From NCBI GenBank assembly GCA_038250675.1, contig JBBSCB010000005.1, positions 1 through 64,000 on the forward strand: a stretch of 64,000 nt of DNA, written 5' to 3'. Under the pieces are notes generated by a model, which saw nothing but the letters and a program-made list of their open reading frames with translations, was not told where the DNA came from and made no database searches. Origin of the DNA: JAICUF01 sp038250675. Lineage in GTDB: Bacteria; Gemmatimonadota; Gemmatimonadetes; Gemmatimonadales; GWC2-71-9. Both the position numbers and the translations under genes were made by a program. Shown piece by piece: positions 49,750 to 58,538 of the stretch; the stretch's first letter is position 1; each line of letters starts with the position of its first letter.

Positions 49750-51041
49750 GCGCGCTCCAGCACCATGGCAAAGCCCATCCCGCCCTGTGCGCAGATCGAG
49801 ATCAGGCCAAACTGCACGTCGCGCCGGCGCATCTCGTTGGCGAGCTGCGTCACCAGTCGCGCGCCCGTCGCCGCAAAGGGGTGACCCAGCGCGAGCGAGC
49901 CACCCATCACGTTGGTCCGCTCCCAGTCCACCTCGCCCACGGGACCGGCCAGCCCGAGCCGATCGGCCCAGCGCTGCGAGCCCCACGCCTGCACATTGGA
50001 GAGCACCTGCGCTGCAAAGGCCTCGTGGATCTCGACCAGGCCGAGCTCGTTCCAGGTGATGCCGGCGCGGGCGAGCGCCTGCGGAACGGCGGTGGCCGGG
50101 CCCATGAGGAGCTGCCAGCCCGGGTCCACGGCGGTGACGGCGTAGCTCCGGAGATAGGCCAGCGGCTCGTAACCCAGCGCGCGAGCCTTCTCGTCCGCCA
50201 TGACCAGCACGGCGGCGGCGCCGTCGGTGAGCGGCGACGAGTTGCCGGCGGTGACGCTGCCGTAGCGACGATCGAAGACCGGCCGCAGCTTGGCCAGGGC
50301 CTCGAGCGAGGTAGCAGCGCGAATCGTATTGTCGCTGACCGGCACATCGTCCGGGTTGCGCCCGCCGAGCCACGGCACGATCTCGGCGGTGAGGCGGCCA
50401 TCGGCGGTGGCGGCGGCGGCGCGCTGGTGGCTCATGAGCGCGAGGCGGTCCTGCGCCTCGCGGGTGATGCCGTTCTCCTTGGCCATCTTCTCGGCCGACT
50501 GGCCCATCGATTCGCCGGTGGACGGTTCCGCGATGGCCGGCGTCACCGGAATCAGATCGCGCGGGCGCACCCGGCTCAAGGCCGAGAGGCGGGCGCCCAG
50601 CGACTTGGCCTTGCCGGCTTCCATGAGGGTGCGGCTGAAGCGGCGCGAATGCAGGATGGGAATGTCGGACAGCGACTCGACGCCGCCGGCGATGACCACG
50701 TCGGCATGGCCAAAGGCGATCTGGTCGGCCGCGTTGGTGAACGCCTGCGCCCCCGAGGCGCATGCGCGGTTGAGCGAGTAGCCCGGAACGGTGGGCGGAA
50801 ACTGCGGCAGGAGACTGACCTCGCGGCCCACATTGGGGGTGAGCACCGAGACCACCACCTGTCCCCAGATGACTTCGTCCACCTCGCGGCCGTCGAGCTC
50901 GCTCCGGTAGAGCAGCTCGCGGCCCACGTCGCGCGCGAGCGCCACCGCCGGCACGTCGCCGAAGATCGTGCCCGCCCGCGCGAACGGCGTGCGCACGCCG
51001 GCCACGATGGCGGCTCGGCGGGACGACGGAACAGTGAGCAT
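49746..51041 (-). CDS. fadI: Acetyl-CoA acyltransferase (thiolase)
   Basis: The protein has 431 residues from the ATG at 51041 (MLTVPSSRRAAIVAGVRTPF). The nucleophile cysteine is in LNRACASGAQAFTNAAD. The active-site histidine is in LGHPFAATGARLVTQLAN and the second cysteine in ISICAQGGMGFAMVLERA. It cleaves 3-ketoacyl-CoA to acetyl-CoA, completing the cycle with the coupled fadJ product. The divergent 114-base region to glpD carries both promoters. Confidence 0.93.
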   Translation of the reverse strand: MLTVPSSRRAAIVAGVRTPFARAGTIFGDVPAVALARDVGRELLYRSELDGREVDEVIWGQVVVSVLTPNVGREVSLLPQFPPTVPGYSLNRACASGAQAFTNAADQIAFGHADVVIAGGVESLSDIPILHSRRFSRTLMEAGKAKSLGARLSALSRVRPRDLIPVTPAIAEPSTGESMGQSAEKMAKENGITREAQDRLALMSHQRAAAATADGRLTAEIVPWLGGRNPDDVPVSDNTIRAATSLEALAKLRPVFDRRYGSVTAGNSSPLTDGAAAVLVMADEKARALGYEPLAYLRSYAVTAVDPGWQLLMGPATAVPQALARAGITWNELGLVEIHEAFAAQVLSNVQAWGSQRWADRLGLAGPVGEVDWERTNVMGGSLALGHPFAATGARLVTQLANEMRRRDVQFGLISICAQGGMGFAMVLERA

Positions 51042-51155
51042 GGAATCCTTGGCGGTGGGGTTGCCGTGGGCTTCGGGCCAACGTTTACTCTTCACCGTCA
51101 GACCGGCCCGGCAGGCTGGCCGGAGCCGCCGCGGGAAGCCCGTTCGCGCAAGATA

Positions 51156-52889
51156 ATGGAAGGCGAGAGTCGCATCAAAAACGACACACCTGTGCCGGAC
51201 GGCGGAGACCAGAGTCCCCTCGCGTCCCGGCGCGCCGGCCTCGGGCGTCTCACCGCCGCGCCGCTCGATCTCCTGGTGATCGGCGGCGGCATCACCGGCG
51301 CGGGCATCGCCCGGGACGCCGCGATGCGCGGGCTTTCCGTCGCGCTGGTGGAGCAGCGCGACCTGGCGAGCGGCACCAGCTCGCGGTCGAGCCGGCTGGT
51401 GCACGGCGGCCTGCGCTACCTCGAGCAGGGCCAGCTCCGGCTGGTGTTCGAGGCGGCGCGGGAGCGCCGGATCCTGCTGGAGACGGCGTCGCATCTGGTC
51501 TGGCCGCTCGAGTTCATCTTCCCGGTTCACGCTGGCGACCGCCTGCCGCTCTGGAAGGTGGCGGCCGGCGTACGGCTGTACGACCTGCTGGCGCTGTTCC
51601 GCGGCCGCCGACACCGGATGCTGGGCCGGCGCAGGACACTCGATGCGGAGCCGATGCTCCGCGAACGCGGGCTCCGCGGCGCGGCCAGCTACTTCGACGC
51701 GCAGTGCGACGACGCCCGGCTGGTCATCACCACGGCCCGCGCCGCCATCCAGTACGGTGCCATGGTGGCCAACTACATGCCGGTGCGGCGGCTGGTGACG
51801 CGCGACAACCGCGTGGCCGGCGCCGAGGTCCAGGACCTCATTACCGGAATCCGGGGCACGATCGAGGCCGCGGTGGTGATCAACGCCACCGGCCCGTGGA
51901 CCGACAGCGTGCGCCGCATGGAGGATCCAGCGGCGCGCCCGTTGCTCCGCACGACGCGCGGGGTCCACATCGTGGTGCGCCGGGACCGGATCGGCCACCG
52001 TCTCGGTGTCGCCTTCTTCAGCCCGATCGACGGCCGGGTGATGTTCGTGCTGCCCTGGGGCGAGCTCTCCTACATCGGCACCACCGACACCGACACCTCC
52101 GAGCCGCCCGAGGCCGCCGGCACCGACGCCAATGACATGGTGTACCTGCTGCGATCGGCCAACGCGCTGTTCCCCGGCGCGCACCTCACCGCGGACGACG
52201 TGATCGCCACCTGGAGCGGGCTCCGTCCGCTGGTCCGGGACGACGCGGACGCGGCGTCGGGCAACTCGCGGGAGCACGCTATCGTCGAGGGACCGGCCGG
52301 GATGCTGACCGTCGCCGGCGGCAAGCTCACCACCTACCGCGCCATGGCGGCCGAGGTGGTGGATCGCGCCATCGCGGCGCTGCCGGCGCGGCGGCGCGGC
52401 GGCTGGCCCCCCGAATCGGGCACGGCCGGCGAGACGCTCCCCGGCAGCGAGACGAGCGATCTCTCCGCCTTTGGCGAGCGCGCCTTTGCGATCGGCCTTT
52501 CCACCGACACCGTCGCCCATCTCCTGCGGCACTACGGCACCGAGAGCGCCGGCATCCTCAACCTCGGCATGGCCAATCGCTCGCTGTTCCAGCGGATTCA
52601 TCCCGGGCATCCCGCGATCGCCGCCGAGGTGATCCACGCCACGCGGCGGGAGTTGGCGCGGACGGTCGAGGACGTGCTGATGCGGCGGATTCATCTCTAC
52701 TACGAACTGGCAGACCACGGACGGGCGGCGGCCAGCCGGGTGGCGCGGCTCCTGGGCGGCGAGCTGGGCTGGGACGCCGAGCGGATAGCGGACGAGGCGA
52801 CGCGGTACCGGAACATGATCGCGTCGGTGCCGCGGCCGGTGCCGGCGGCGGCGACGACGACGACTGAGCCGGAGATTTCCCCGCCGTAG
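51156..52889 (+). CDS. glpD: FAD-dependent glycerol-3-phosphate dehydrogenase
   Basis: The protein has 577 residues. The FAD dinucleotide loop is DLLVIGGGITGAGIARDAAM (about 40-60), followed by TSSRSSRLVHGGLRYLEQGQ, the GlpD hallmark. GVHIVVRRDRIG, LPWGELSYIGTTDTDT and GKLTTYRAMAAEVVDRAI are conserved. It oxidises glycerol 3-phosphate to dihydroxyacetone phosphate at the inner membrane and reduces quinone. About 35 extra N-terminal residues precede the FAD fold. It is next to the beta-oxidation genes, which fits lipid use. Confidence 0.94.
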   Translation: MEGESRIKNDTPVPDGGDQSPLASRRAGLGRLTAAPLDLLVIGGGITGAGIARDAAMRGLSVALVEQRDLASGTSSRSSRLVHGGLRYLEQGQLRLVFEAARERRILLETASHLVWPLEFIFPVHAGDRLPLWKVAAGVRLYDLLALFRGRRHRMLGRRRTLDAEPMLRERGLRGAASYFDAQCDDARLVITTARAAIQYGAMVANYMPVRRLVTRDNRVAGAEVQDLITGIRGTIEAAVVINATGPWTDSVRRMEDPAARPLLRTTRGVHIVVRRDRIGHRLGVAFFSPIDGRVMFVLPWGELSYIGTTDTDTSEPPEAAGTDANDMVYLLRSANALFPGAHLTADDVIATWSGLRPLVRDDADAASGNSREHAIVEGPAGMLTVAGGKLTTYRAMAAEVVDRAIAALPARRRGGWPPESGTAGETLPGSETSDLSAFGERAFAIGLSTDTVAHLLRHYGTESAGILNLGMANRSLFQRIHPGHPAIAAEVIHATRRELARTVEDVLMRRIHLYYELADHGRAAASRVARLLGGELGWDAERIADEATRYRNMIASVPRPVPAAATTTTEPEISPP

Positions 52890-52969
52890 CGCGTGCGGCC
52901 CCGCCGGGGCATGTTGGGACGGACCCATTGTGAGCGAGGCGCACGATCGACACGACATTCGTCAGCGGC

Positions 52970-53869
52970 GTGACCGAATTCCTGAGCCATCCGCTGTTCA
53001 CCATCGCCAAGACGCCGGTCTCGCCGACGACGCTGCTCGTCTTCGTGCTGATCGTCGTGGCGGCGTTCTGGAGTTCGCGGCTCGCGCAGCGCGGGATGAC
53101 GAGCGTGCTCGCCATGCGCGGCGTGACCGACACCGGCACCGTCGGCATTGCACGGCGCCTGACGTCCTACGTCGTGATGATTTTCGGGCTCGGGATCGCG
53201 GTGCAGACCGTCGGCATCAACCTCGGCGCGCTCTTTGCCGCGGGGGCGTTCTTTGCGGTGGCGCTGGGCTTTGCGATGCAGAATGTGGCCCAGAACTTCG
53301 TGGCCGGAATCATCCTGCTCACCGAGCGCACCATCAAGCCGGGGGATGTCCTGGAGGTGGAGGGGCGCGTGGTCCGCGTCACGGGCATGGGGCTCCGCGC
53401 CACGGTGGCCCGCTCGCGGGACGAGGAGGACCTCATCATTCCCAATTCGATCCTGGTGCAGAGCACCGTCACCAACTACACCCTGCGGGACGCCGTCTTC
53501 CGCCTGCACGCCACCGTGGGCGTGTCCTACGACAGCGACCTGGCGCTGGTGAGGCGAGTCCTCACCGAGACCGCGGTGTCGCTCTCGGGACGGCTGGCCG
53601 ACCGAGATCCGCGCGTACTGCTCACCGAGTTCGGCGATTCGTCGGTCAACTTCGAAGTGCTGGTGTGGAGCGACGACCCCTGGGTGGCGCGGGTGACCAA
53701 GTCGCAGCTCAACGAGGCGATCTGGTGGGCGTTCAAGAAGGCGGGCATCGTGATCGCCTACCCGCAGCTCGACGTGCATCTGCACCGGGTCGCGGCCGCC
53801 GCCGCGGCCCACCCGGCACCGGCGGCCCAGGATCCGGACGGACCGTCAGTCGGCCCCGCCGGCCGCTGA
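52970..53869 (+). CDS. MscS-family mechanosensitive channel, short form
   Basis: The protein has 299 residues from a GTG. Three membrane helices (TLLVFVLIVVAAFWS; YVVMIFGLGIAVQTVGINLG; FAAGAFFAVALGFAMQNVAQ) lead into the pore-lining helix end and the beta domain (LTERTIKPGDVLEVEG, DLIIPNSILVQSTVTNYTLR). It has the size of E. coli MscS and should open under hypo-osmotic stress. Its last 24 bases overlap the end of the other channel gene on the opposite strand. Confidence 0.88.
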   Translation: MTEFLSHPLFTIAKTPVSPTTLLVFVLIVVAAFWSSRLAQRGMTSVLAMRGVTDTGTVGIARRLTSYVVMIFGLGIAVQTVGINLGALFAAGAFFAVALGFAMQNVAQNFVAGIILLTERTIKPGDVLEVEGRVVRVTGMGLRATVARSRDEEDLIIPNSILVQSTVTNYTLRDAVFRLHATVGVSYDSDLALVRRVLTETAVSLSGRLADRDPRVLLTEFGDSSVNFEVLVWSDDPWVARVTKSQLNEAIWWAFKKAGIVIAYPQLDVHLHRVAAAAAAHPAPAAQDPDGPSVGPAGR

Positions 53870-55555
53870 ACCGCCGGCGGCATCACCTTCCGGAACCGCC
53901 GGTGGGGGACGCCAGGCGTCGCGGCCGACGACCTTGAGGGTCGCCGGATCGCCCAGGTAGTGCGGCGACATGATCTGCACGCCGAATTCATTGAAGCAGT
54001 CGAGAATCTGTCCGTGCAGGCGGTCCAGCACCCGCACCCGCTCCTCCGGCTTCTCGATCACCGCATTGAGCTGATACTCCACGTAATAATCCGAGAGCGC
54101 CGTCTTCAGCACGAACGGCTCCGGCAGCTCCCGGAGCCCGTCGGTCCTGTCGGCCGCTCTCCGGAGCAGCGCATCCACCTGCCGCCACGGCGTGTCATAG
54201 CCGATGGTCACGCTGGTGTGCAGCAGGAGGCCGGCATCACCGGCGCTGCGCGAATAGTTCTTGACGCTGGCGGCCACCACCACCGCGTTGGGCAGCGTGA
54301 CGTTCTCCCGCTTGGTCGTCCGGATCTTGGTCGAGAGCATACCCAGCGCGGTCACCACCCCTTCGGTCTCGCCCAGGCGGACGTAGTCGCCGGGACGGAG
54401 CGCGCGGGCGTACATCAGGACCAGGCCGCTCATCGCCTGGTTGACGATCCCCGACGACCCCAGCGAAATGACCAGCCCGGCAAACACGCTGACGCCCTTG
54501 AACACATCGCTCCCGCTCCCCGGCAGGAAGGGGTACGAGAGCACGACGGCAAAGAGCCACAGGAGGGCAACGACGATGCGCTTGGTGGGATTGGCGGTCT
54601 CGGGATGGACCCACGGCACCGCGACGCTGCCCCCCTCGACCGAGTCGAAGAAGGAGTTGACCACCCGCGACAGCCACCGCGTCGCGACGAAGATGAGCAC
54701 GACGGTGAAGAGGCCCGGAATCGCGCTGATCGCGCCCAGTGCGAGGCGGCCCACCGTCGCCGTCAGATACGTCCCCAGCGCCTCGCCCCAGGGGCGGGTG
54801 TAGGCAAAGCGGGTGAGTACGAACGCCAGCCACATGTAGGCCAGGAAGAGGCCGAGCGCCCAGGCGATGAGCTCGGTGAGCCGGCGCAGAACGACCAGTA
54901 CTCGTTCCGGCGAGATCAGCGTGAACCCGCCGACGGTGAGGGCCCGGAACCGGCCCTCGGCCGGATGCAACCGGGCCAGCGCAAAGCGGCGCCCCGCGTA
55001 CAGGAGCCGGACTGCTGCGAGGAAGAGGAGAGTGGCGATGACCGCGAGCGCCGCGCCCTGGAGGAGCTGCGGGATGCTGCGCGCCTCGCGCGCCGCATCG
55101 AGGGCCGTGCCGAGCCGCGCCACCGTCGCGGCGGTCAGCGCCTTGACCGTCTCGCCGCGCAGCGTGTCCGCATCGGTCGGCGTGATGGTGAAGACGCCGT
55201 GGGGTCCCACCGAAACCAGCATCCCCTCCGGAATCGGCCGTGCCGTGACGCTCTCCGCCTGTTCCGCCGCCGCCAGCGGCTCCAGCCGGCGGCCCGCCGC
55301 GCCCGCCCGCTCGACCGCGGTGAGCGCGCCCAGCGGCGAGCGGAAGACCATGACCAGCCGGCCGCGGACGATCAGCGGAGCGGTGTCCGCCACGGCGGCG
55401 GCCAAGTCTACCTTCGCGGTGGGCGGCGTGGGTGGATGCGCGCCTTGGGGCGACGCGGATCGCGCGGCGGGACCGAGCGCCGTGAGGAGGCCCGCGAGCA
55501 GGCGGCACGACGAGCGGACACGGTGTCGGGCGGTACGACCGGGCATGAGCGGCAT
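53846..55555 (-). CDS. MscS-family channel, long form with periplasmic N-terminal domain
   Basis: The protein has 569 residues from the ATG at 55555; a second ATG lies 9 bases in. A signal-like start (CRLLAGLLTALGPAARSA) is followed by a periplasmic domain (about 40-170). Then come four or more helices and the MscS core with VFAGLVISLGSSGIVNQAMS, GLVLMYARALRPGDYVRLGE and TKRENVTLPNAVVVAASVKN. It is of the MscK/YbiO-like larger class. Two different MscS types head-on in one locus suggest graded osmotic protection, or a channel with another ligand. Confidence 0.85.
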   Translation of the reverse strand: MPLMPGRTARHRVRSSCRLLAGLLTALGPAARSASPQGAHPPTPPTAKVDLAAAVADTAPLIVRGRLVMVFRSPLGALTAVERAGAAGRRLEPLAAAEQAESVTARPIPEGMLVSVGPHGVFTITPTDADTLRGETVKALTAATVARLGTALDAAREARSIPQLLQGAALAVIATLLFLAAVRLLYAGRRFALARLHPAEGRFRALTVGGFTLISPERVLVVLRRLTELIAWALGLFLAYMWLAFVLTRFAYTRPWGEALGTYLTATVGRLALGAISAIPGLFTVVLIFVATRWLSRVVNSFFDSVEGGSVAVPWVHPETANPTKRIVVALLWLFAVVLSYPFLPGSGSDVFKGVSVFAGLVISLGSSGIVNQAMSGLVLMYARALRPGDYVRLGETEGVVTALGMLSTKIRTTKRENVTLPNAVVVAASVKNYSRSAGDAGLLLHTSVTIGYDTPWRQVDALLRRAADRTDGLRELPEPFVLKTALSDYYVEYQLNAVIEKPEERVRVLDRLHGQILDCFNEFGVQIMSPHYLGDPATLKVVGRDAWRPPPAVPEGDAAGGSAAGGAD

Positions 55556-55593
55556 GGGCGAGTATAGGTGTCGCGGTGGTGACGCGCCAGATT

Positions 55594-55705
55594 GGTGCGG
55601 TGGAGGCGGAGCTGCCAATGCGACGTGGCCGGGGAGTTCCCCTTCGTCAACCACGCGGTTGGGCACGGCCAGAAGGGCGCCATCGGCATCCTCGTGGTTG
55701 AATAG
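55594..55705 (+). pseudogene. 3' stump of a copper nitrite reductase (nirK-like) gene
   Basis: From 55622 to the TAG at 55703-55705 the frame reads DVAGEFPFVNHAVGHGQKGA, then IGILVVE. This matches the end of the second cupredoxin domain of NirK-type multicopper enzymes, where the histidine after Asn binds the type-2 copper (NHN in the Alcaligenes enzyme). Just upstream, in another frame, GAVEAELPM would continue the same domain. The stump is therefore also frameshifted. The rest of the gene is gone; the divergent mscS gene begins 39 bases to the left. The identification rests on about 30 residues. Confidence 0.6.
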
Positions 55706-55981
55706 ACGCGGGCTGGCGCATCGGCGATCGGTTTCGCGATCGGCTGCTTCGCGGTACCGCCGGCATGAAGATTTCTTAACCCGGGCTTCAGGCCGCCTTC
55801 CGCAGCCCGCGATATCCTCTCTCCAGGTCAGTCGACCAATTAGCTTCCGGGACGACGCACCCGGCGGCGCGCACGCGCGGTGGAAGGCGGCCGGGGACAT
55901 CGCGTCGCGTCGTTCGACCAAATGACGGCGGGACGCTTGCTGCGGCCGCCGTCGGACCCCATCCCTCGACCGGATCGCCCC
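55706..55981. promoter_or_regulatory. Upstream region of the nitrogen-oxide-type operon, with palindrome GAAGATTTCTT
   Basis: 276 bases without a gene. The AT-rich dyad GAAGATTTCTT(AA) at 55767-55779 is the clear signal; the same 11-mer precedes the GAF kinase gene at 62869. A further AT-rich patch (GACCAATTAGCTTCC) lies near 55835. No exact FNR or DNR box (TTGAT/C-N4-ATCAA) was found. Confidence 0.45.
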
Positions 55982-56182
55982 ATGGACTCCGTGACACTCT
56001 CGCCGACCCTCAGCGTGAACGACCTGCTGCGCCATTCGCCTGCGGCGGCCGCCGTGCTGAATCGGCTCGGCATCGATACCTGCTGCGGCGCATCGCTCTC
56101 GCTCGCCGAAGCCGCAGCAACGGTTCACATGCCGCTCTCGCAGTTGCTCGCCGCGCTGCGCCAGACCGCGGGCGCGTCGTGA
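55982..56182 (+). CDS. Ric/ScdA N-terminal domain protein (DUF542)
   Basis: The protein has 66 residues. LSVNDLLRHSPAAAAVLNRL and GIDTCCGASLSLAEAA match the N-terminal domain of Ric/YtfE/ScdA, the di-iron proteins that repair iron-sulfur clusters after nitric-oxide damage. The conserved GIDxCCG motif is intact. The hemerythrin-like di-iron domain is missing, so this is the stand-alone N-domain known in many genomes. It is the first gene of a coupled operon (GTGA overlap with the cupin). Confidence 0.88.
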   Translation: MDSVTLSPTLSVNDLLRHSPAAAAVLNRLGIDTCCGASLSLAEAAATVHMPLSQLLAALRQTAGAS

Positions 56183-56511
56183 ACGTCTACGATCCCGCGG
56201 CGATCGCTGCCGCGGCGGTGTCGGCCGGTCGCGAGCGTCCGGCTGTCGCCGTGGCGCATGACCATGACGACGGGCGGCTGGTGATCTTCCGGATTGCGCC
56301 CGGCCAGGAGGTGGCGGCGCACGCGAGCGAATCGAGTGTGTTCATGGTCGTCGTGTCGGGACGTGGCTTCGTCACCGGCGGCGACGGCGAGCACGCCGTC
56401 GTGCCGGGGGAACTCCTCGCCATCGCCCCGCGGGAGCGGCACGGCATGCGCGCAGACGACGAGGAACTCGTGATTGGGGCGCTGATCACACCGCGTCCGC
56501 GGAGCCGTTGA
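56179..56511 (+). CDS. Small cupin protein
   Basis: The protein has 110 residues, a single cupin barrel. Motif 1 is degenerate (PGQEVAAHASESSVFMVVVS, G-x-E..H-A..S-x-V) and motif 2 is PGELLAIAPRERHGMRADDE with one clear His. It may bind a metal or a small ligand. A GTG start overlaps the DUF542 stop. It is likely an accessory or sensor protein in the operon, but no function can be read. Confidence 0.75.
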   Translation: MNVYDPAAIAAAAVSAGRERPAVAVAHDHDDGRLVIFRIAPGQEVAAHASESSVFMVVVSGRGFVTGGDGEHAVVPGELLAIAPRERHGMRADDEELVIGALITPRPRSR

Positions 56512-56954
56512 TGGAATGGTTCGTCCGGGCGTTCGTGCGCGCGAGCGTCGCCTGGTTTGCGCTCGGCATCACGCTGGGGCTGGGCATCGCGGCGCATCCG
56601 GCCTGGATCGTCTACCGGCCGGCGCATGTCCATATGAACCTGGTGGGATTCGTCTCGATGATGATCTTCGGCGTGGCGTATCACGTCATGCCGCGATTCA
56701 GCGGTCACCAGCTTGCCAGCCGTACGCTGGCAGGCTGGCACTGGTGGATCTCGAATGCCGGGCTGGCCGGCATGGTCACCGGATTCATGCTGCAGCCGCA
56801 CGGCGGGAGGCACGCGCTCGCGTGCCTCGTAGCCGGCGGGGTGCTGGAGACGATCGGCGCCTATCTCTTCGTCTACAACATCTGGCGGACGCTCTCCGCG
56901 GGCGAGGTGCCGGCCCCGGGACCGCCGGTCCGGCCGATGCCGGTGCGCCGGTGA
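56511..56954 (+). CDS. Miniature heme-copper-oxidase-subunit-I-like membrane protein (1 of 3)
   Basis: The protein has 147 residues with four membrane helices. Helix 2 reads YRPAHVHMNLVGFVSMMIFG, then VAYHVMPRFSGH. It resembles the RPxHTN...YYVVxR segment of CcoN and NorB, where this histidine binds low-spin heme b. Only this quarter of subunit I is present, so heme could be bound by a dimer or by a mix with the two sister proteins at 58566 and 58986. It starts at a TGATG overlap with the cupin gene and ends at a GTGA overlap with the flavoprotein gene. Confidence 0.65.
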   Translation: MEWFVRAFVRASVAWFALGITLGLGIAAHPAWIVYRPAHVHMNLVGFVSMMIFGVAYHVMPRFSGHQLASRTLAGWHWWISNAGLAGMVTGFMLQPHGGRHALACLVAGGVLETIGAYLFVYNIWRTLSAGEVPAPGPPVRPMPVRR

Positions 56955-58378
56955 CGCCGCCGTCTGCGCTGCCGACGATCATCCAGGGCGGCATGGGGAT
57001 TGGCGTCTCCGGCTGGGCGCTCGCACGTGCCGTCGCGTCTCGCGGGCAGCTCGGGGTTGTCTCCGGCACCGCGGTCGAAACGCTGCTGGTGCGGCGCCTT
57101 CAGGACGGGGATGCGGACGGAGCCATGCGCCGGGCGATGGCGGCGTTTCCGCTGCCGGACGCCGCCGCGGATACGCTCCGCCGCTACTTCCGTCCCGACG
57201 GACGCGCGCCCGGCCAGCCATATCGAATGCTGCCGATGTACCGGCACGGCGCCTCGTTCGGCCGGGAGCGCATCACGATGCTCGCGAACTTCGTCGAAGT
57301 CTGGCTGGCGCGAGAGGGACACGACGGGCCGGTCGGCATCAATCTCCTCACCAAGGTGCAGCTTCCGAACCTGGCGGCGCTCTACGGCGCCATGCTGGCC
57401 AAGGTGGACTACGTGCTGATGGGCGCCGGTATTCCGCGGGAAATTCCCGGCGCGCTCGATGCGTTTGCCGAGGGGCGGTCCGCGTCACTCCGGCTGATCC
57501 TGGAAGGCGCAGGCTCCGGCCGGGAGGAGCGGTTGACGCTCGATCCAGGGGACCACTTCGACCGCCCCCCGTCGCTGGCCCGGCCCGCCTTCCTGCCGAT
57601 CATCTCCAGCAACTCGCTGGCGACCATGCTGGCGCGCAAGGCGAGCGGCCGGGTCGATGGCTTCGTCGTCGAGGGGCCGACGGCGGGAGGTCACAACGCA
57701 CCCCCGCGCGGCACGGCGTCCCTCAACGGGCGTGGCGAGCCGGTGTACGGCGAGCGCGACGCCGTTGACCTGGCCGGGATGTGCGAGCTCGGCCTGCCGT
57801 TCTGGGTGGCCGGCGGCGCGGGTTCCCCGGAGGCGCTGCGCGCGGCCAGGGCGGCCGGCGCGGCCGGCATTCAGGTCGGTACCCTGTTTGCCTATGCGGA
57901 GGAGTCCGGCCTGTCGGATGAGATCAAGGGTTCGGTGATCGCGCACGCCGCACGCGGTACGATCGACGTCTACACCGATCCGCGAGCGTCTCCGACGGGG
58001 TATCCCTTCAAGGTGGTCCGCTGGCCCGACGATCCGGCCGCAGCCGAGCCGCCGCGCAATCGCATCTGCGATATCGGCGGGCTCCGGGTGCCGTACGAAC
58101 AGCCTGACGGCCGCATCGGATACCGTTGTCCCGCCGAGCCGGTCGACGCATTCGTCGCGAAGGGCGGAAGCATCGAGGACACCGCCGGGCGGCACTGCCT
58201 GTGCAACGCCTTGTTCGCAAACATCGGGCAGGCGCAAGTGCGGAAGGATGGCCGGATCGAACCGGCGCTCGTCACGAGTGGCGACGACCTGGTCAGCCTG
58301 GGGACATTTCTCCGGGGCCGCACCAGCTACCGCGCCGCCGATGTGCTGGATTATCTCCTGGGCACGGGAAATGGCTGA
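56951..58378 (+). CDS. Nitronate monooxygenase-like FMN protein
   Basis: The protein has 475 residues from a GTG. It is the TIM-barrel FMN family of nitronate monooxygenase/2-nitropropane dioxygenase: PTIIQGGMGIGVSGWALARA, GPVGINLLTKVQLPNLAALY, VEGPTAGGHNAPPRG (phosphate and FMN region), VAGGAGSPEALRAARAAGAA and GIQVGTLFAYAEESGLSDEI. It is longer than classic enzymes (about 350). The extra C-terminus holds four cysteines (GYRCPAEP, GRHCLCNALF) that might bind metal. Such enzymes oxidise nitroalkanes or the toxin propionate-3-nitronate. In this operon a nitrogen-oxide role is suggested by neighbours. Confidence 0.82.
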   Translation: MTPPSALPTIIQGGMGIGVSGWALARAVASRGQLGVVSGTAVETLLVRRLQDGDADGAMRRAMAAFPLPDAAADTLRRYFRPDGRAPGQPYRMLPMYRHGASFGRERITMLANFVEVWLAREGHDGPVGINLLTKVQLPNLAALYGAMLAKVDYVLMGAGIPREIPGALDAFAEGRSASLRLILEGAGSGREERLTLDPGDHFDRPPSLARPAFLPIISSNSLATMLARKASGRVDGFVVEGPTAGGHNAPPRGTASLNGRGEPVYGERDAVDLAGMCELGLPFWVAGGAGSPEALRAARAAGAAGIQVGTLFAYAEESGLSDEIKGSVIAHAARGTIDVYTDPRASPTGYPFKVVRWPDDPAAAEPPRNRICDIGGLRVPYEQPDGRIGYRCPAEPVDAFVAKGGSIEDTAGRHCLCNALFANIGQAQVRKDGRIEPALVTSGDDLVSLGTFLRGRTSYRAADVLDYLLGTGNG

Positions 58379-58538
58379 TCACACCATTCGCCGACCCGGG
58401 TCCCGGGGGCGCGTCGTCCCCCGCGATTGCCCCGCCGGCTCCGACACCTCGCCATAGCGGCGGGCGCGGTCCGCCGGTCCGTCCGTCGCCCTCCCGGGGC
58501 GGCCCTCCGGTGACGTTCGGGCCGGCTCCGCGTATCAT

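Noticed and set aside
55408..56128. Minus-strand frames extending the long MscS gene upstream of 55555
   Set aside because: They run through the nirK stump and promoter DNA, and the signal-like start is at 55555.
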